Source: Elusimicrobia bacterium RIFOXYA2_FULL_50_26 (GTDB lineage: Bacteria; Elusimicrobiota; Endomicrobiia; Endomicrobiales; XYA2-FULL-47-53). From it: 36,167 bases of DNA. The notes below the pieces were generated by a model that searched no databases, was not told where the DNA came from, and saw nothing but the letters and a program-made list of their open reading frames with translations. Shown here piece after piece: positions 34,431 through 36,167 of this stretch (the first letter of the stretch is position 1; each line of letters starts with the position of its first letter). The stretch is from assembly GCA_001800355.1 (NCBI GenBank), contig MGVF01000099.1:1-36167 (forward strand), in the 5' to 3' direction. The position numbers were made by a program, and so were the translations under genes.

Positions 34431-35608
34431 ACTTGAAAACAAAACAACACATTGACAGGATAATCGGCCCGGGACTGTGCCTGCTGCTTACCGCATATAA
34501 AAACGCGCAATCTTTTTTCAATCGGCGCCGGAGCAATTTAGCCGCGCGCCCGGGAAAAATTCTTATCATGAAATTCTGGGGCATGGGCAGCATTCTGCTT
34601 GCGTCGCCCGCGGTAAGGCAACTTCAAAAATCTTACCCTGAGTCGGAAATCATATTTCTTACAATGGAAAGTAACCGCGAAATACTAAGCCGCCTTGAAA
34701 TATGCAGCCGTGTAGAAACTATAAACACGGACAGAGGCTTGATAACGTTGTTCATTGACATATTCCGGCTTATCGCGCGCCTGAAGAAGCAAAAGATAAA
34801 CATGGTTATTGACCTTGAATTTTTTACGCGTTTTTCCGCCGTCATCACCGCGCTTATCGGCGCGCCGGCATCCGGCGGTTTCTATGACAGGCAGGTATAC
34901 CGCGGGTACCTGCACGGCGTGCGCGTTCCGTTTAACCGCTACTGGCACACAAAAACCAATTTTGAGAACCTGATTTCAAAATGCGCCGCAATAGAAACCG
35001 GCGCAAATACCCTTCTGGTGCGCCCTCGCATAAACTCCGGCGACCGCGACTCGCTGCAAAAGCTGCTTGCGGAAAACAATATCACCGGGGGGGAACGCAT
35101 AATCGCAGTAAACATCAACGCCGGCGAACTTGCGCACGAACGCCGCTGGCCGGCGCATCATTTTATTTCTCTGATCGAAAAACTCTCAAAAAACTTTAAA
35201 GGAAAGATAATCCTTATAGGCCATGCGTCGGAATCTGCTTACGTCGGAACGATTCATCGTGCGCTCCCTGCAAACGCGGCGCTGGATTTTTCAGGCAGAC
35301 TTTCGCTTGGAATGCTGGCCGCGCTGATGGAACGTGTTACGTTAATGATCTCAAACGACTCAGGCCCTCTTCACCTTGCCGCCGCCGTGGGGGCACGCAC
35401 CATCTCATTCTTCGGCCCCGAAACCCCGGTCCTCTACGCCCCCGTAGGCGAAAACCACACCATCCTCTACAAAAACATAGATTGCAGCCCCTGCATAAAC
35501 GTCCACACCGGCAAAATAGTCCGCTGCCTGAAAACCAAACCCGAATGCCTTGAAAACATAACCGCCGAAGAAGTAACACAAGTTTTAGGGGACGTCCTTA
35601 GGTATTAA
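34427..35608 (+). CDS. Glycosyltransferase family 9 (heptosyltransferase-like)
   Basis: ILIMKFWGMGSILLASPAVRQLQKSYPESEIIFLT, NINAGELAHERRWPAHHFISLIEKL, MISNDSGPLHLAAAVGARTISFFGPETPVLYAP. Last residues GDVLRY lie in the downstream inverted repeat. Confidence 0.93.
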   Translation: MNLKTKQHIDRIIGPGLCLLLTAYKNAQSFFNRRRSNLAARPGKILIMKFWGMGSILLASPAVRQLQKSYPESEIIFLTMESNREILSRLEICSRVETINTDRGLITLFIDIFRLIARLKKQKINMVIDLEFFTRFSAVITALIGAPASGGFYDRQVYRGYLHGVRVPFNRYWHTKTNFENLISKCAAIETGANTLLVRPRINSGDRDSLQKLLAENNITGGERIIAVNINAGELAHERRWPAHHFISLIEKLSKNFKGKIILIGHASESAYVGTIHRALPANAALDFSGRLSLGMLAALMERVTLMISNDSGPLHLAAAVGARTISFFGPETPVLYAPVGENHTILYKNIDCSPCINVHTGKIVRCLKTKPECLENITAEEVTQVLGDVLRY

Positions 35609-35719
35609 GGTATTGACAATGGGCGGCATAATTGTGATAATAATTTTACGTCCAGGTGAAATGGACGGAAATTTGTCAGAAAAAAAACGAATACCGTATT
35701 ACCTAAGGACGTCCCCAAA
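35584..35719. mobile_element. MITE-like element with 27-bp terminal inverted repeats and internal hairpin
   Basis: Left arm GGGGACGTCCTTAGGTATTAAGGTATT 35588-35614; right arm 35690-35716 reverse complements to GGGGACGTCCTTAGGTAATACGGTATT (25/27). Internal hairpin CGTCCA 35649-35654 / TGGACG 35662-35667. Confidence 0.82.
35613..35641 (+). promoter_or_regulatory. Outward-facing sigma-70-like promoter inside the MITE-like element
   Basis: TTGACA 35613-35618, 17-bp spacer, extended -10 TGTGATAAT (GATAAT 35636-35641). Confidence 0.6.
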
Positions 35720-35724
35720 GTTCT

Positions 35725-36167
35725 ATGCATATAAAAATCGCCATTAACGTACCAACTGCTATGTCCTTTTTTTCAATTCTATTTGTGATTGGTTTTGAAA
35801 AAAATGCGCTGGCTGTAACAATTGATTCACTTTCCGGCGCTCCTAATAATGGAAATCTTATATCAATCTCGGGTTCAGGCTATGGATCAAACAGTGCCGT
35901 GAGAACAGGTGATATACAGTGGTTGGGTGACAATATTGAGCTGGGCAACGTCGCTGCTGAATTTTCGCCTCCGCCAAACTGGAGTTATCACATGGCCGCA
36001 ACAACTTTTGATGCTCCGCATTATGATAATCTTCAGGCGCATAGTGGAAATAAATCAATTCGCATTACCTATGATTTGGATAAATACGGTGGCTATTTTA
36101 ATTATACCCATGGATCAGCTTTTGGAAAAGTTTTCTACTCGGCCTGGATGCGTATTGCGGGGCCTTC
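35725..36167 (+). CDS. Predicted secreted protein, 3' truncated by window edge
   Basis: ATG 35725 opens a frame with no stop to 36167: MHIKIAINVPTAMSFFSILFVIGFEKNALAVTIDSLSGAPNNGNLISISGSGYGSNSAVRTGD...; signal peptide with ALA cleavage motif. Absent from the ORF track because it has no stop. Confidence 0.7.
   Translation, partial: MHIKIAINVPTAMSFFSILFVIGFEKNALAVTIDSLSGAPNNGNLISISGSGYGSNSAVRTGDIQWLGDNIELGNVAAEFSPPPNWSYHMAATTFDAPHYDNLQAHSGNKSIRITYDLDKYGGYFNYTHGSAFGKVFYSAWMRIAGP

Noticed and set aside
35661-35750. 28-aa micro-ORF in the MITE-like element (MDGNLSEKKRIPYYLRTSPKFYAYKNRH)
   Set aside because: Crosses the terminal inverted repeat and overlaps the downstream gene start; SD spacing is too short. 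Probably fortuitous or a relic of the parental element.

Overview
The window is an accessory surface-structure region read almost entirely on the + strand. (1) 1-5278: a type IV pilus / secretin operon, pilD (5' truncated), pilM, pilN, pilO, pilP, pilQ. (2) 5293-12 kb: Wzy/WaaL-like O-antigen ligase with C-terminal TPRs, LPG-synthase-like membrane protein, GT4, asparagine synthase, and a polyprenol-phosphate-mannose-synthase-like GT2. (3) 12-35.6 kb: a dense sugar/polysaccharide locus. It encodes two ArnT/PMT-like membrane glycosyltransferases, several NAD-dependent epimerases/SDRs, a TPP-dependent E1-alpha/E1-beta pair, a split transketolase pair, three radical-SAM proteins (one B12-binding), a PHP hydrolase with a zinc-ribbon tail, HddA-like kinase, HddC-like nucleotidyltransferase, a DegT-fold enzyme with His replacing the PLP lysine plus an E1-like Cys cluster, and a GT9. 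(4) A 3'-truncated secreted protein ends the window. The most unusual layer is repetitive DNA. GC-rich palindromes (core CTTCTCCCCGNCGGGGAGAAGG) occur only at about 18-32.4 kb. Copies expanded into 33-bp tandem arrays bracket a small DUF559/Vsr-like endonuclease gene as ~103-bp direct repeats. Three further composite inverted-repeat elements (10964-11198, 11923-12052, 35584-35719) sit at other gene ends. From about 8 kb to the end, nearly all gene junctions overlap or are only a few bp apart, except where one of these repeats lies, and at least six genes take their last codons and/or stop codon from repeat DNA. All calls are by eye from sequence and motifs; no database search was possible.
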